A stretch of 64,000 nucleotides of DNA, from positions 1,038,501 through 1,102,500 of the forward strand of contig NZ_CP115917.1 of the NCBI RefSeq assembly GCF_027941775.1, given 5' to 3'. Both the position numbers and the translations under genes were made by a program. The DNA is from Tenacibaculum pacificus (GTDB lineage: Bacteria; Bacteroidota; Bacteroidia; Flavobacteriales; Flavobacteriaceae). Below, in pieces: positions 9,624-17,736 of this stretch. The first letter of the stretch is position 1; each line of letters begins with the position of its first letter. The notes beneath the pieces are model-generated. The model was not told the origin of the DNA, ran no database searches, and worked only from the letters and a program-made list of their open reading frames with translations.

Positions 9624-10031
9624 TTATTTATTTTGTAAATTTAGTTTTTCTAAAATATAATCAGGACAGCGCATTGGCTTTTTTGTTTTCATATTGATAA
9701 AAACCAAGACCGTATTTCCTGTACAAATTAATTGCTGGTCTTGATTGGTAATTTCGTAATCGAATTCAATTTTAACAGAAGGTGTTTTTTTTACGCTTGT
9801 TGTAATAGTTAATTCATCGTCATATAGTGCCGATTTTTTAAAATCACAGGATAACGATATTACAGGTAGCATAACGCCATCTTCTTCCATAAATTTATAA
9901 GTAACACCTGAACAACGTAATAGTTCTGTACGACCTATTTCGAAATATTGCGCATAATTACCGTAATATACAACACCCATTTGATCTGTTTCAGCATAAC
10001 GAACACGAACTGTAGTTTTGTTTTTTTGCAA
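9624..10031 (-). CDS. YbgC/4HBT-family acyl-CoA thioesterase
   Basis: Single hot-dog domain of 135 aa. RVRYAETDQMGVVYYGNY near the N-terminus is the YbgC signature, with the catalytic Asp in ETDQMG. The family hydrolyses acyl-CoA or acyl-ACP thioesters and is often tied to phospholipid metabolism; substrate here is unknown. It is divergent from dnaA and followed closely by the adenosyltransferase gene. Start ATG at 10031 is unambiguous. Confidence 0.9.
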   Translation of the reverse strand: MQKNKTTVRVRYAETDQMGVVYYGNYAQYFEIGRTELLRCSGVTYKFMEEDGVMLPVISLSCDFKKSALYDDELTITTSVKKTPSVKIEFDYEITNQDQQLICTGNTVLVFINMKTKKPMRCPDYILEKLNLQNK

Positions 10032-10115
10032 AGTATATCTTGTTTTAAATTTTTACGAACGTTACGTATAAAATAATTAAGAACCAATAGGGTAACGATT
10101 TTTTTATGCTGAATT

Positions 10116-10124
10116 TTATTCACA
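10116..10124 (+). promoter_or_regulatory. Consensus DnaA box upstream of dnaA
   Basis: TTATTCACA matches TTATnCACA exactly, 82 bases before the dnaA ATG. A single box fits dnaA autoregulation. I found no cluster of boxes here, so I do not call an origin. Confidence 0.45.
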
Positions 10125-10205
10125 TTTTTGTGCTCTTGTACAATAACCACCTTCAGTTCCCCAAAAAAATAATGAAATTAACACCTAAAATAGTATTTAA
10201 TTTAA

Positions 10206-11630
10206 ATGATTAAAACTGCTGATTCAGTTTGGAATGAATGTTTATCTTTTATAAAAGATAATATTAAACACCAAGCGTATAAAACTTGGTTTGAGCCAAT
10301 TAAGCCCGTTAAATTAGCTGAAGAAGCTCTTACAGTTCAAGTGCCAAGTAAATTTTTTTACGAATGGTTAGAAGAGCATTATATTAAACTATTAAGAGTT
10401 GCTTTAGTTAAAGAATTGGGTGCTGATGCTAGGTTAATTTATGATGTACGTTTAGAAAATACGTATAGTAGTAATAGTCCTCAAATAGTTAAAATACCGA
10501 GTTCAAATCGTAAACCTTTAAAAACACAAAAAAAAGCAGCTCCTTTAGAATCTAAAAGAGAATTGAAGAATCCTTTTGTAATACCTGGTTTACAAAAAGT
10601 TAAAATAGAATCTCAATTAAATCCGAATTATAATTTTATTAATTATATCGAAGGTGATGCTAATCGATTAGCGAGGTCAGCAGGTATGGCGGTAGCAAAT
10701 AAACCTGGAGGAACTTCTTTTAATCCATTGTTGGTATATGGGCCAGTTGGTTTAGGTAAAACACATTTAGTACAAGCAATTGGTGTAGAAGTAAAAGAAA
10801 AATATCCTGATAAAACAGTTTTATATATATCTTCAGAAAAATTTACTCAACAATTTATTGATTCTGTAAAGTCGAACACTAGAAATGATTTTATCCATTT
10901 TTATGAAATGGTTGATGTACTAATTATTGATGATATTCAGTTTTTGTCTGGTAAAACAGGTACGCAAGAAGTATTTTTTCATATCTTTAATCATTTGCAT
11001 CAAAATGGTAAACAAGTAATTTTAACATCAGATAAAGCTCCTGTAGATATGCAGGACATAGAATTACGTTTATTATCTCGTTTCAAATGGGGATTGTCAG
11101 CCGAATTACAGCCTCCATCTTTTGAAACTCGCGTTTCTATACTTCATAATAAATTATATCAAGATGGCGTTGAAATGTCAGAAGATGTTATTGAATATAT
11201 TGCAAAGAATGTAAAAGCAAATGTTCGTGAATTAGAAGGTGTTATTATTTCGATGATTGCACAAGCATCTTTTAATAGAAGAGAATTTACTGTCGGATTA
11301 GCTAGAGAAATTGTTGATAAATTTGTTAAAAGTACTAAACGAGAAATTTCGATTGATTATATTCAAAAAGTAGTCGCTAAATATTTTGATATGGATGTCG
11401 CTACTTTACAATCTAAAACACGTAAAAGACATATTGTTCAAGCACGTCAGTTAGCTATGTTTTTTGCTAAGCGTTTAACTAAATTATCATTAGCAAGTAT
11501 CGGGAGTCAAATTGGTAAAAGAGATCATGCAACGGTATTACATGCCTGTAAAACTGTTGATAATTTAACAGACACAGATAAGCAATTTAAAAAATACGTA
11601 GAAGATTTAACTAAGAAATTAACATTTTAA
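10206..11630 (+). CDS. dnaA: Chromosomal replication initiator DnaA
   Basis: Replication initiator of 474 aa. Domain I is at the N-terminus (SVWNECLSFIKDN). A linker to about 130 is followed by the AAA+ domain with Walker A GPVGLGKTH (about 178) and Walker B LIIDDIQF (about 239). The C-terminal domain IV carries the DnaA-box-binding helix-turn-helix with the signature GKRDHATVLHACKTV. Length is normal. The next gene starts 13 bases after the stop. A consensus DnaA box lies upstream. Confidence 0.98.
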   Translation: MIKTADSVWNECLSFIKDNIKHQAYKTWFEPIKPVKLAEEALTVQVPSKFFYEWLEEHYIKLLRVALVKELGADARLIYDVRLENTYSSNSPQIVKIPSSNRKPLKTQKKAAPLESKRELKNPFVIPGLQKVKIESQLNPNYNFINYIEGDANRLARSAGMAVANKPGGTSFNPLLVYGPVGLGKTHLVQAIGVEVKEKYPDKTVLYISSEKFTQQFIDSVKSNTRNDFIHFYEMVDVLIIDDIQFLSGKTGTQEVFFHIFNHLHQNGKQVILTSDKAPVDMQDIELRLLSRFKWGLSAELQPPSFETRVSILHNKLYQDGVEMSEDVIEYIAKNVKANVRELEGVIISMIAQASFNRREFTVGLAREIVDKFVKSTKREISIDYIQKVVAKYFDMDVATLQSKTRKRHIVQARQLAMFFAKRLTKLSLASIGSQIGKRDHATVLHACKTVDNLTDTDKQFKKYVEDLTKKLTF

Positions 11631-11643
11631 ACTAAACTAATTC

Positions 11644-12099
11644 ATGAAAAAAATTTTAATGGTTTGTTTGGGAAATATTTGTCGTTCGCCATTAGCTGAA
11701 GGTATTTTACGATCAAAATTAACAAGTGATTCTTTTAAAATTGATTCGGCAGGAACAGCAGGACATCATGTTGGTGAATTACCTGATAAAAGGTCTGTTG
11801 AGGTTGCTCATAAATATGGAATTGATATTACAAAGCAACGTTCAAGACAATTTAAAAAAGCTGATTTTAAAGAATTTGATGTAATTTATGCCATGGATCA
11901 GCAAAATTATGACAATATTATTTCAATGACAATCAATCAAGATGATATTCAGAAAGTGAAAATGATTTTGAATGAATTGCAACCTGATGCAAATAAGAAT
12001 GTCCCTGATCCGTATTATGGAGGAAATCAAGGATTTGAAAATGTATATAAAATGTTAGACGAAGCATGTTTAATTATCGCTTCAAAATTAAAAAACTAG
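11644..12099 (+). CDS. Low-molecular-weight protein-tyrosine phosphatase
   Basis: A 151-aa cytosolic phosphatase with the P-loop CLGNICRS at residues about 8-15 (C-x5-R-S) and the general acid Asp in VPDPYYGG near the C-terminus. Members dephosphorylate tyrosine kinases of polysaccharide export or small molecules; the target is not evident here. The stop codon directly abuts the ATG of the following methylase gene, and dnaA is 13 bases upstream. Confidence 0.93.
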   Translation: MKKILMVCLGNICRSPLAEGILRSKLTSDSFKIDSAGTAGHHVGELPDKRSVEVAHKYGIDITKQRSRQFKKADFKEFDVIYAMDQQNYDNIISMTINQDDIQKVKMILNELQPDANKNVPDPYYGGNQGFENVYKMLDEACLIIASKLKN

Positions 12100-12807
12100 A
12101 TGAAAGGTAAATTATATTTAATACCAACAACATTAGGAGATACTGAACCTTTGGAGGTAATGCCTCTTTCTGTTAAAAAAGTAATAGAACATCTTGATTT
12201 TTTTATCGTAGAAAATGAAAAATCAGCAAGAGCTTTTATTAAAAAAATTACGCCTAATAAATCGCAACCTTCTTTAGAGTTGTTATTGTTAGATAAATAT
12301 TCAAATGATATTGAAATACAAAATTATTTAGATGTTTGTGATAAAGGTATTTCAATAGGATTATTATCAGATGCAGGAGTTCCTGCTGTTGCAGATCCTG
12401 GTGCAAGTATTGTAAAATTAGCGCACGAAAAAGGAGTTCAAGTAGTACCTTTAGTAGGTCCTTCTTCTATTTTAATGGCGATGATGGGGTCTGGAATGAA
12501 TGGGCAGAGTTTTGCTTTTAATGGTTATTTACCTATTGATAAATCAGATAGAAAAAGAGCTATTAAAGATTTAGAAAAATTATCAAGAGATAAAAATCAA
12601 TCTCAAATTTTTATAGAAACTCCTTATAGGAATGAAAAAATGTTAGATGATTTACGTGCCGTTTTATCAGCAGATACAAGAGTTTGTGTAGCTTGTGATA
12701 TTACACTTCCTTCAGAATATATAAAAACATTTACTATTAAAGAATGGAAAAATATAAAAACGGACTTACATAAGCGTCCAACTATTTTTATATTACATAA
12801 ATCATAA
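12100..12807 (+). CDS. RsmI-like SAM-dependent methyltransferase (tetrapyrrole methylase fold)
   Basis: A 235-aa protein with the tetrapyrrole-methylase blocks LYLIPTTLGD at the N-terminus, GLLSDAGVPAVADPG (about 87-101) and VPLVGPSSILMA. RsmI 2'-O-methylates C1402 of 16S rRNA, but RsmI is longer (about 280 aa) and this is the short paralogue common in Bacteroidota, so I give no gene symbol. It starts directly at the phosphatase stop codon and ends 2 bases before a strong bidirectional terminator. Confidence 0.85.
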   Translation: MKGKLYLIPTTLGDTEPLEVMPLSVKKVIEHLDFFIVENEKSARAFIKKITPNKSQPSLELLLLDKYSNDIEIQNYLDVCDKGISIGLLSDAGVPAVADPGASIVKLAHEKGVQVVPLVGPSSILMAMMGSGMNGQSFAFNGYLPIDKSDRKRAIKDLEKLSRDKNQSQIFIETPYRNEKMLDDLRAVLSADTRVCVACDITLPSEYIKTFTIKEWKNIKTDLHKRPTIFILHKS

Positions 12808-12808
12808 T

Positions 12809-12844
12809 AAAAAAAAGAGCTCTTAATTAAGAGCTCTTTTTTTT
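12809..12844. terminator. Bidirectional terminator between convergent genes
   Basis: A perfect 36-base palindrome, eight A, then GAGCTCTTAA and its complement, then eight T. It separates the RsmI-like gene (+) and the lysozyme-like gene (-). Confidence 0.9.
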
Positions 12845-12854
12845 ATTATGATTT

Positions 12855-13445
12855 TTAAACCTGAGGAGTTTTATTTGCTGTGATATTTGATACATCATAT
12901 CCTGAAAATTTTCTCATATATGATTTTATCGAAGTACCAAAAGCATCATTAAATTGAATAGCTCCGTTTGAACGCAAATACTTTTTAACGTTACCAGCTC
13001 CACCTAAATGTGCTGCGGCTAAAATACCTGACTCGGTAATTTTAATACCTGAAATTGTTTTTCCAACACTTCGTTTAATGTCTTTTCTTAAAATCCATTT
13101 GTTAACCTTACAATAAGCTATAAAAGTTTTTTCTTGTAATTCAGGTCTTTTAAGGAAGTTACTAGTGTTATAAATACGAAACCTTTTTAAGGTTTCTCTT
13201 CCAAATTGATACTTTCCTAAGTATCCTAATTTGTTTATTACTCGATATTTTCCTTGAGATTCTTTAAAAGCTAATGCTTCTTTAAAGCCTACAAAGTTTT
13301 TTAATAAAAACGGAAAGTTGACTTTTTCAGCGTGATATGCTTTTTCTTTTGGAGTTGTAGTCGTTTTGTCGATATGAACTCTCGGTTTAGTAAAACTAAT
13401 TAGTAATATAAACCCTATAAATCCAAATATTAAATACTTGATAAT
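12855..13445 (-). CDS. Membrane-anchored lysozyme/transglycosylase-like protein, apparent ATT start
   Basis: An open frame of 196 codons with no ATG, GTG or TTG at its 5' end. From the ATT at 13445 it reads IIKYLIFGFIGFILLIS, an N-terminal membrane or signal segment. A lysozyme-like core follows: KESQGKY (E about 62, likely the catalytic acid), then LGYLGKYQFG, and later AAAHLGGAGNVKKYL. I infer peptidoglycan cleavage. A -7 element TATATTTG lies 24 bases before the ATT, so start at this place is likely. Either ATT is used, or an ATG was lost or misread. The frame continues upstream to a stop near 13574 without a normal start. Confidence 0.7.
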   Translation of the reverse strand: MIKYLIFGFIGFILLISFTKPRVHIDKTTTTPKEKAYHAEKVNFPFLLKNFVGFKEALAFKESQGKYRVINKLGYLGKYQFGRETLKRFRIYNTSNFLKRPELQEKTFIAYCKVNKWILRKDIKRSVGKTISGIKITESGILAAAHLGGAGNVKKYLRSNGAIQFNDAFGTSIKSYMRKFSGYDVSNITANKTPQV

Positions 13446-13769
13446 TTGTTGTTTTCTGTTTAGCGGTGCAAATATACTGTAATTATATATTAATATACTA
13501 GCAATCAGTATTTTGATTATTTGTTGTAATTCCGAATGTAAATAACTCGTTACTGTTTTGTTATCATATATTTAAATAAAAATATATTATATTGTTTTTT
13601 AATCAGAAATAATGATTTTTTATTGAAGATAAAAAAGTGTTAAAATAATTTAAGTACTTGTTTCATTTTAAATTTTCAAAATAATGATTTTATTAATTAA
13701 TAGTCATAAATATAGTTTCGTTTTTCTATTTACGTCTTATATTTTTATTTAATTATTTTACCTAAAAAA
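13446..13769. other. AT-rich intergenic region
   Basis: It carries the -7 element TATATTTG (minus strand, 13469-13476) of the lysozyme-like gene. Between about 13560 and 13769 I see only very AT-rich sequence, with no gene, clear terminator or repeat. Confidence 0.5.
13469..13476 (-). promoter_or_regulatory. -7 element of the lysozyme-like gene
   Basis: TATATTTG on the minus strand. The transcript would start near 13463, leaving a leader of about 18 bases to the ATT at 13445. Confidence 0.5.
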
Positions 13770-14807
13770 TTATCTATTAATTCCACGTTTACTAATCCAT
13801 TGTTGATATTTCACAGCATTTCTATTATGCTGTGCTAAGGAAGTTGCAAAATCGTGAAATCCTATTTTTTCAATACTCGCACACATATAATAATATCCAT
13901 GTTTTTTATAATTTAAAACAGCATCTATTGCCGAAACATCTGGCATTGCAATTAAAGAAGGTGGTAAACCACTATTTCTATACGTATTATAAGGAGATTC
14001 AATTTCAAGGTCTTTTGTTAATACACGTTTCACTACAAAATCATCACCTTTTAATTGTTTGATACAATAAATAACCGTTGGATCGGCTTGTAATGGCCAG
14101 TTATTTTTTAATCGATTTAAATATAAACCAGCAACAATAGGGCGTTCACTTTTTTGAGCAGTTTCCTTTTGAACTATTGAAGCCAAAGTACTCACTTCTT
14201 TTTTTGATAAATTTAATTTTTTGGCTTTATTTAATCTTGATGAATTCCAAAAACGATTATATTCGGTAAGCATTTTATTACGAAATTTTTCTGCGGATGT
14301 ATTCCAGTAAAATTCATAGCTATTAGGAATATACATCCCTAACGCATTTTTTTGATTAAACTCATTTTTAGTTAAAAAAGAAACATCTCTCATTACTTTT
14401 ACTAAAGAAATCGAATCAGTTTCAATTTGTGTTGCAATTCTTCCTGCTAATTTTTCTAATGAATCTTGATTGTTAAAAGAAAGTTTTATCGGAGTTTGAT
14501 TTCCATTTCGAAGTAAATTAACTACATCGTTTAAACTCATTCCTTTTTTTAAAAGATATTTTCCTCCTTTAGGTTTGGTAAAACGTTTTTTATCGGCAAC
14601 CCAAATAAAATTTTCAGGATTATCCATATATGAAGTTAATTGTTTTTTAACATCATCAAAGGTATCTTCTGATTTTATATAGATTGCGCCACTTTTTGTA
14701 ATTGATTTTCCGTAAATTTTTTGATAAAAATTAAAACTAACAATACCACCAATTAAAAAGATAGTAGTAATAACTCCGTATATTATTTTCTTATTAAATG
14801 TATTAAT
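13770..14807 (-). CDS. mltG: Endolytic murein transglycosylase MltG (YceG), non-ATG start
   Basis: MltG cleaves nascent glycan strands and sets their length. The YceG domain is clear: GMYIPNSYEFYWNTS, then the catalytic ASIVQKETAQKSERPIVAGL, QADPTVIY, and SPYNTYRNSGLPP near the end. The first ATG (14627) would remove the N-terminal anchor. The same frame stays open upstream and encodes a membrane segment (YGVITTIFLIGGIVSF), so the gene must begin before it. No ATG, GTG or TTG exists there; ATT at 14807 (INTFNKK) gives 345 aa, the normal length. It overlaps the acetyltransferase gene by 25 bases, last in the dapF operon. Confidence 0.85.
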   Translation of the reverse strand: MNTFNKKIIYGVITTIFLIGGIVSFNFYQKIYGKSITKSGAIYIKSEDTFDDVKKQLTSYMDNPENFIWVADKKRFTKPKGGKYLLKKGMSLNDVVNLLRNGNQTPIKLSFNNQDSLEKLAGRIATQIETDSISLVKVMRDVSFLTKNEFNQKNALGMYIPNSYEFYWNTSAEKFRNKMLTEYNRFWNSSRLNKAKKLNLSKKEVSTLASIVQKETAQKSERPIVAGLYLNRLKNNWPLQADPTVIYCIKQLKGDDFVVKRVLTKDLEIESPYNTYRNSGLPPSLIAMPDVSAIDAVLNYKKHGYYYMCASIEKIGFHDFATSLAQHNRNAVKYQQWISKRGINR

Positions 14808-15316
14808 TGAAATAAAATTTCGTCTTTATAAGTTTCATTATTTAGAATCCAGTCTTTTTTAATTCCGATTTTTTTAAAATCATGTTTTGTAAAAAGATGA
14901 ATACTATTTTTATTATCAGTAGTAATATTAGCGTATAGCTGATGTAGTTGTAAATATGTAAAACAATAATTAATCAATAGCTTTAAAGCTTCGGAAGCAA
15001 TGCCTTTTTGCTGATAATCAGGATGAATTAAAATTCCGATACCAGCTCTTTTATGTTGCGGATTGAAATCAAAAACATCAATCATTCCAATAGGTTTTTT
15101 ATTTTTTTTATCCTCAATAACTAATCTTAATTGTTTAGCTTCGTAAATATCTAAATGCGCATTTTCTAAATATTGTTTTAAAAGATATTTTGAAAATGGT
15201 GCTTGTGTATGGCTAACTTCCCAAAAAGATTCATCATTTTCTATTGTAAATAAAAATGATAAATCTTCAGGTTCTAGTGCTCTTAAATTTATAAAATCAC
15301 CTTTTAAAGTAGTCAT
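14783..15316 (-). CDS. GNAT-family N-acetyltransferase (RimJ/RimL-like)
   Basis: A 177-aa acetyltransferase with the acetyl-CoA-binding block GILIHPDYQQKGIASEAL (about 92-110) and the following LHQLYANITTDNKNS. The overall pattern is that of RimL/SpeG-like enzymes. The acceptor, protein N-terminus or small amine, cannot be told. It starts 2 bases after dapF and overlaps mltG, so the three form one operon. Confidence 0.85.
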   Translation of the reverse strand: MTTLKGDFINLRALEPEDLSFLFTIENDESFWEVSHTQAPFSKYLLKQYLENAHLDIYEAKQLRLVIEDKKNKKPIGMIDVFDFNPQHKRAGIGILIHPDYQQKGIASEALKLLINYCFTYLQLHQLYANITTDNKNSIHLFTKHDFKKIGIKKDWILNNETYKDEILFQLIHLIRK

Positions 15317-15318
15317 TA

Positions 15319-16092
15319 TTATAATTCAATTTCTCCTTTAAAAACTAATTTAGCAGGTCCTTTTAAGAAAATATTGGTGTATTTACCATCTTTTTCATCA
15401 AAACTAACTTCTAATAATCCACCTTCAACCGGTAAACTAATAAGGTTTTCTGATGTTTTTTTAGTAGCGTGCATTGCAATAGCAACAGCTGTTGCACCTG
15501 TTCCACAAGCTAAAGTTTCATCTTCAACTCCTTTTTCGTAGGTTCTAACTCTAAAAGTATTTTTGTTTATTTGTTGGGTAAAATTTACATTACTTCCTTG
15601 TGCACCGTAAACATTATATCTGATGTCTTTTCCTTTTTCAAAAACAGGAAAACCATCTAAGTTTTCAACTAATTCAATATGATGTTGTGTACCTGTGTTT
15701 GCAAAAACATATCCATCATTTAAGATAACTTCATTTACATCTATCATATGTAGCGATACAATACCGTCTTTTATTTCAGCATAATGTTTACCATCAAAAG
15801 CCGTGAAAGTTGTTTTTTTATCAATAATATTTAATTCTTTAGCAAAAGCAACGGCACATCTACCGCCATTACCACACATAGTTTCACTTCCGTCAGCGTT
15901 AAAGTAAAACATTCTGAAATCAGTTTCAGTGTCATTTTCTAAGAGAATTAATCCATCTGCACCAACACCAAAATGTCTTGTACATAATTTGGTGATTAAA
16001 TTAGTGTCTTTTTTAGGGAATTTCCCTGTACGATTATCGATGATAACAAAATCGTTTCCTGTTCCTTGGTATTTGTAAAATTGTAAGCTCAT
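15319..16092 (-). CDS. dapF: Diaminopimelate epimerase
   Basis: Converts LL- to meso-diaminopimelate for lysine and peptidoglycan synthesis. The catalytic cysteine pair is visible in MCGNGGRC (about 76-83) and ACGTGA (about 205-210), with GTGNDF near the N-terminus; at 257 aa the length is normal. A longer frame begins at 16119, but the -7 element at 16099-16106 and the family start MSLQFYKYQG place the start at 16092. First gene of dapF-acetyltransferase-mltG. Confidence 0.96.
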   Translation of the reverse strand: MSLQFYKYQGTGNDFVIIDNRTGKFPKKDTNLITKLCTRHFGVGADGLILLENDTETDFRMFYFNADGSETMCGNGGRCAVAFAKELNIIDKKTTFTAFDGKHYAEIKDGIVSLHMIDVNEVILNDGYVFANTGTQHHIELVENLDGFPVFEKGKDIRYNVYGAQGSNVNFTQQINKNTFRVRTYEKGVEDETLACGTGATAVAIAMHATKKTSENLISLPVEGGLLEVSFDEKDGKYTNIFLKGPAKLVFKGEIEL

Positions 16093-16098
16093 AGGAAG

Positions 16099-16106
16099 CA
16101 AATATA
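16099..16106 (-). promoter_or_regulatory. -7 element of dapF
   Basis: TATATTTG on the minus strand ends 6 bases before the ATG. Transcription would begin at or next to the start codon, giving a leaderless or nearly leaderless mRNA. Confidence 0.55.
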
Positions 16107-16196
16107 CATATTTTATCAAATAAAAGGAAGTGTTAAATAGTGGTTAAAGTCCGTTAAAATGAAGTTAAACAGATTTAATAAGAATGTTAAAAAAGC

Positions 16197-16204
16197 TATA
16201 TTTG
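16197..16204 (+). promoter_or_regulatory. -7 element of the HtrA-type protease gene
   Basis: TATATTTG, 22 bases before the ATG. No clear TTG -33 box. Divergent from the dapF promoter. Confidence 0.5.
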
Positions 16205-16226
16205 GAATATAAAACTTTGTAAGAAT

Positions 16227-17603
16227 ATGAAAAAAACACTTAAAACTTTAGGTATAGCAGTAGTAGGCGGTGTAATAGCGCTTGCAGGATATAAAATAGC
16301 TATTGAGCAACCTCAAATAAATATAGTTGAAAATAAGGTGGATACTTTACAATCAGTTCCTGTAAATTATACGCCAACAATGGTTAACACATTATCAACA
16401 CCAACTGATTTTACAGAAGCAGCAGCAAAAACAGTACATGCCGTAGTACACGTTAAAAATACAGCAGTAAGAACTCAACAGAATCCGTATGCGCAACTTT
16501 TTGGAAGAAATGAAACTCGAAAATATGAACAAGTAGGAACGGGAAGTGGAGTAATTATTTCTCCTGATGGTTATATTGTAACTAATAATCATGTGATAGA
16601 AGGTGCTACTGAAATTGAAATTACGCTAAATAATCGAAAGAAATTAAAAGCTGTTTTAATTGGTACTGATAAAACTAATGATATCGCTTTGTTAAAAGTT
16701 TATACAGATGAAGATTTACCTAATTTATCGTTTGGTAATTCAGATAATGCCAAAGTAGGTGAATGGGTTTTAGCTGTTGGAAATCCGTATAATTTAACAT
16801 CAACAGTTACCGCAGGAATTGTTAGTGCTAAAGGAAGAGATTTGGATGGTAATAAAAATATTGAAGCTTTTATTCAAACTGATGCAGCTGTAAACCCTGG
16901 TAATAGTGGAGGGGCATTGGTAAATACACGAGGAGAATTAATCGGAATTAATACTGCAATTTCATCAAAAACAGGTTCTTTTATAGGATATTCATTTGCA
17001 GTGCCTTCTAATATCACTAAAAAAATAGTAGATGATTTATTAGAATTTGGCTCTGTTCAAGAAGCAATAATTGGTATTAGTATTGATACTTCAGTAAAAG
17101 ATATTGAAGGAGTAAAAATAGGTGAAATAGAAAATAATAGTACAGCATCAATAGCAGGATTGCGAGAAGGAGATATTATAACGAAGGTAAATGAGGTTAA
17201 AATATCAAAATTTTCTGATTTAAAAGGACAGTTAACAGCAAAACGCCCTGGCGAATATGTAAATGTAACAGTTAACAGAAACGGCGAATATTTTATAAAA
17301 AATGTAAAATTAAGTAAAAAAAATACGTTTACATCGCTTTCTTTTGGCGTGCAGTTAAAAGATTTGACATCCGAAGAAAGAAAAAAATATAAAGTAAAAG
17401 GAGGTGCTAAAATTACAGCAACCAATAATAAAGGATTTCAATACTATAAAGTAGGAGCAGGATATATTTTATCAAAAATAAATGGTAAAGAAATAAGTGG
17501 AGCTTCAGAAGCAGTTTCAATTTTAGATACCTATACAGGTAATGAACAAATGTATTTAGAATTGATTAGCCCAACAGGAAAATTAGAGCGTTATCGATTT
17601 TAA
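16227..17603 (+). CDS. HtrA/Do-like periplasmic serine protease with two PDZ domains
   Basis: Envelope quality-control protease of 458 aa. An N-terminal membrane or signal segment (TLGIAVVGGVIALAGY) is followed by a trypsin-like domain whose triad is in TNNHVIEG (His about 122), NDIALLKV (Asp about 152) and NPGNSGGA (Ser about 226). A first PDZ domain covers about 280-370 and a second, weaker one about 375-458. DegP/DegQ cannot be told apart. Single gene followed by a terminator. Confidence 0.95.
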   Translation: MKKTLKTLGIAVVGGVIALAGYKIAIEQPQINIVENKVDTLQSVPVNYTPTMVNTLSTPTDFTEAAAKTVHAVVHVKNTAVRTQQNPYAQLFGRNETRKYEQVGTGSGVIISPDGYIVTNNHVIEGATEIEITLNNRKKLKAVLIGTDKTNDIALLKVYTDEDLPNLSFGNSDNAKVGEWVLAVGNPYNLTSTVTAGIVSAKGRDLDGNKNIEAFIQTDAAVNPGNSGGALVNTRGELIGINTAISSKTGSFIGYSFAVPSNITKKIVDDLLEFGSVQEAIIGISIDTSVKDIEGVKIGEIENNSTASIAGLREGDIITKVNEVKISKFSDLKGQLTAKRPGEYVNVTVNRNGEYFIKNVKLSKKNTFTSLSFGVQLKDLTSEERKKYKVKGGAKITATNNKGFQYYKVGAGYILSKINGKEISGASEAVSILDTYTGNEQMYLELISPTGKLERYRF

Positions 17604-17621
17604 ATAATTAAACAAGGTACT

Positions 17622-17658
17622 AAATGTTGTTGAAAACTAATTTTTGACAACATTTTTG
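17622..17658 (+). terminator. Terminator of the HtrA-type protease gene
   Basis: AAATGTTGT and ACAACATTT pair across a 16-base loop and are followed by T-rich sequence. Confidence 0.6.
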
Positions 17659-17693
17659 TTTTGTAAAAGGATAACCAAGCCATTTGAAATTAC

Positions 17694-17701
17694 TATTTTT
17701 G
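17694..17701 (+). promoter_or_regulatory. -7 element of gap
   Basis: TATTTTTG, 35 bases before the gap ATG, fits TAnnTTTG. The -33 region has no well-spaced TTG. Confidence 0.45.
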
Positions 17702-17736
17702 CCTCAAATTTTTTTAAATTTAGTTAACACACAACT

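Noticed and set aside
9935..10150. 71-codon reading frame on the minus strand upstream of the thioesterase gene
   Set aside because: It overlaps the conserved thioesterase N-terminus in another frame and has no recognisable content.
10032..10205. Replication origin beside dnaA
   Set aside because: Only one DnaA box and no AT-rich unwinding repeats or box cluster could be seen. Skew cannot be judged from this window.
14627..14629. mltG start at the first ATG (truncated, soluble MltG)
   Set aside because: The same frame continues upstream with a membrane anchor and family-like residues, so a truncated form is less likely than a non-ATG start.
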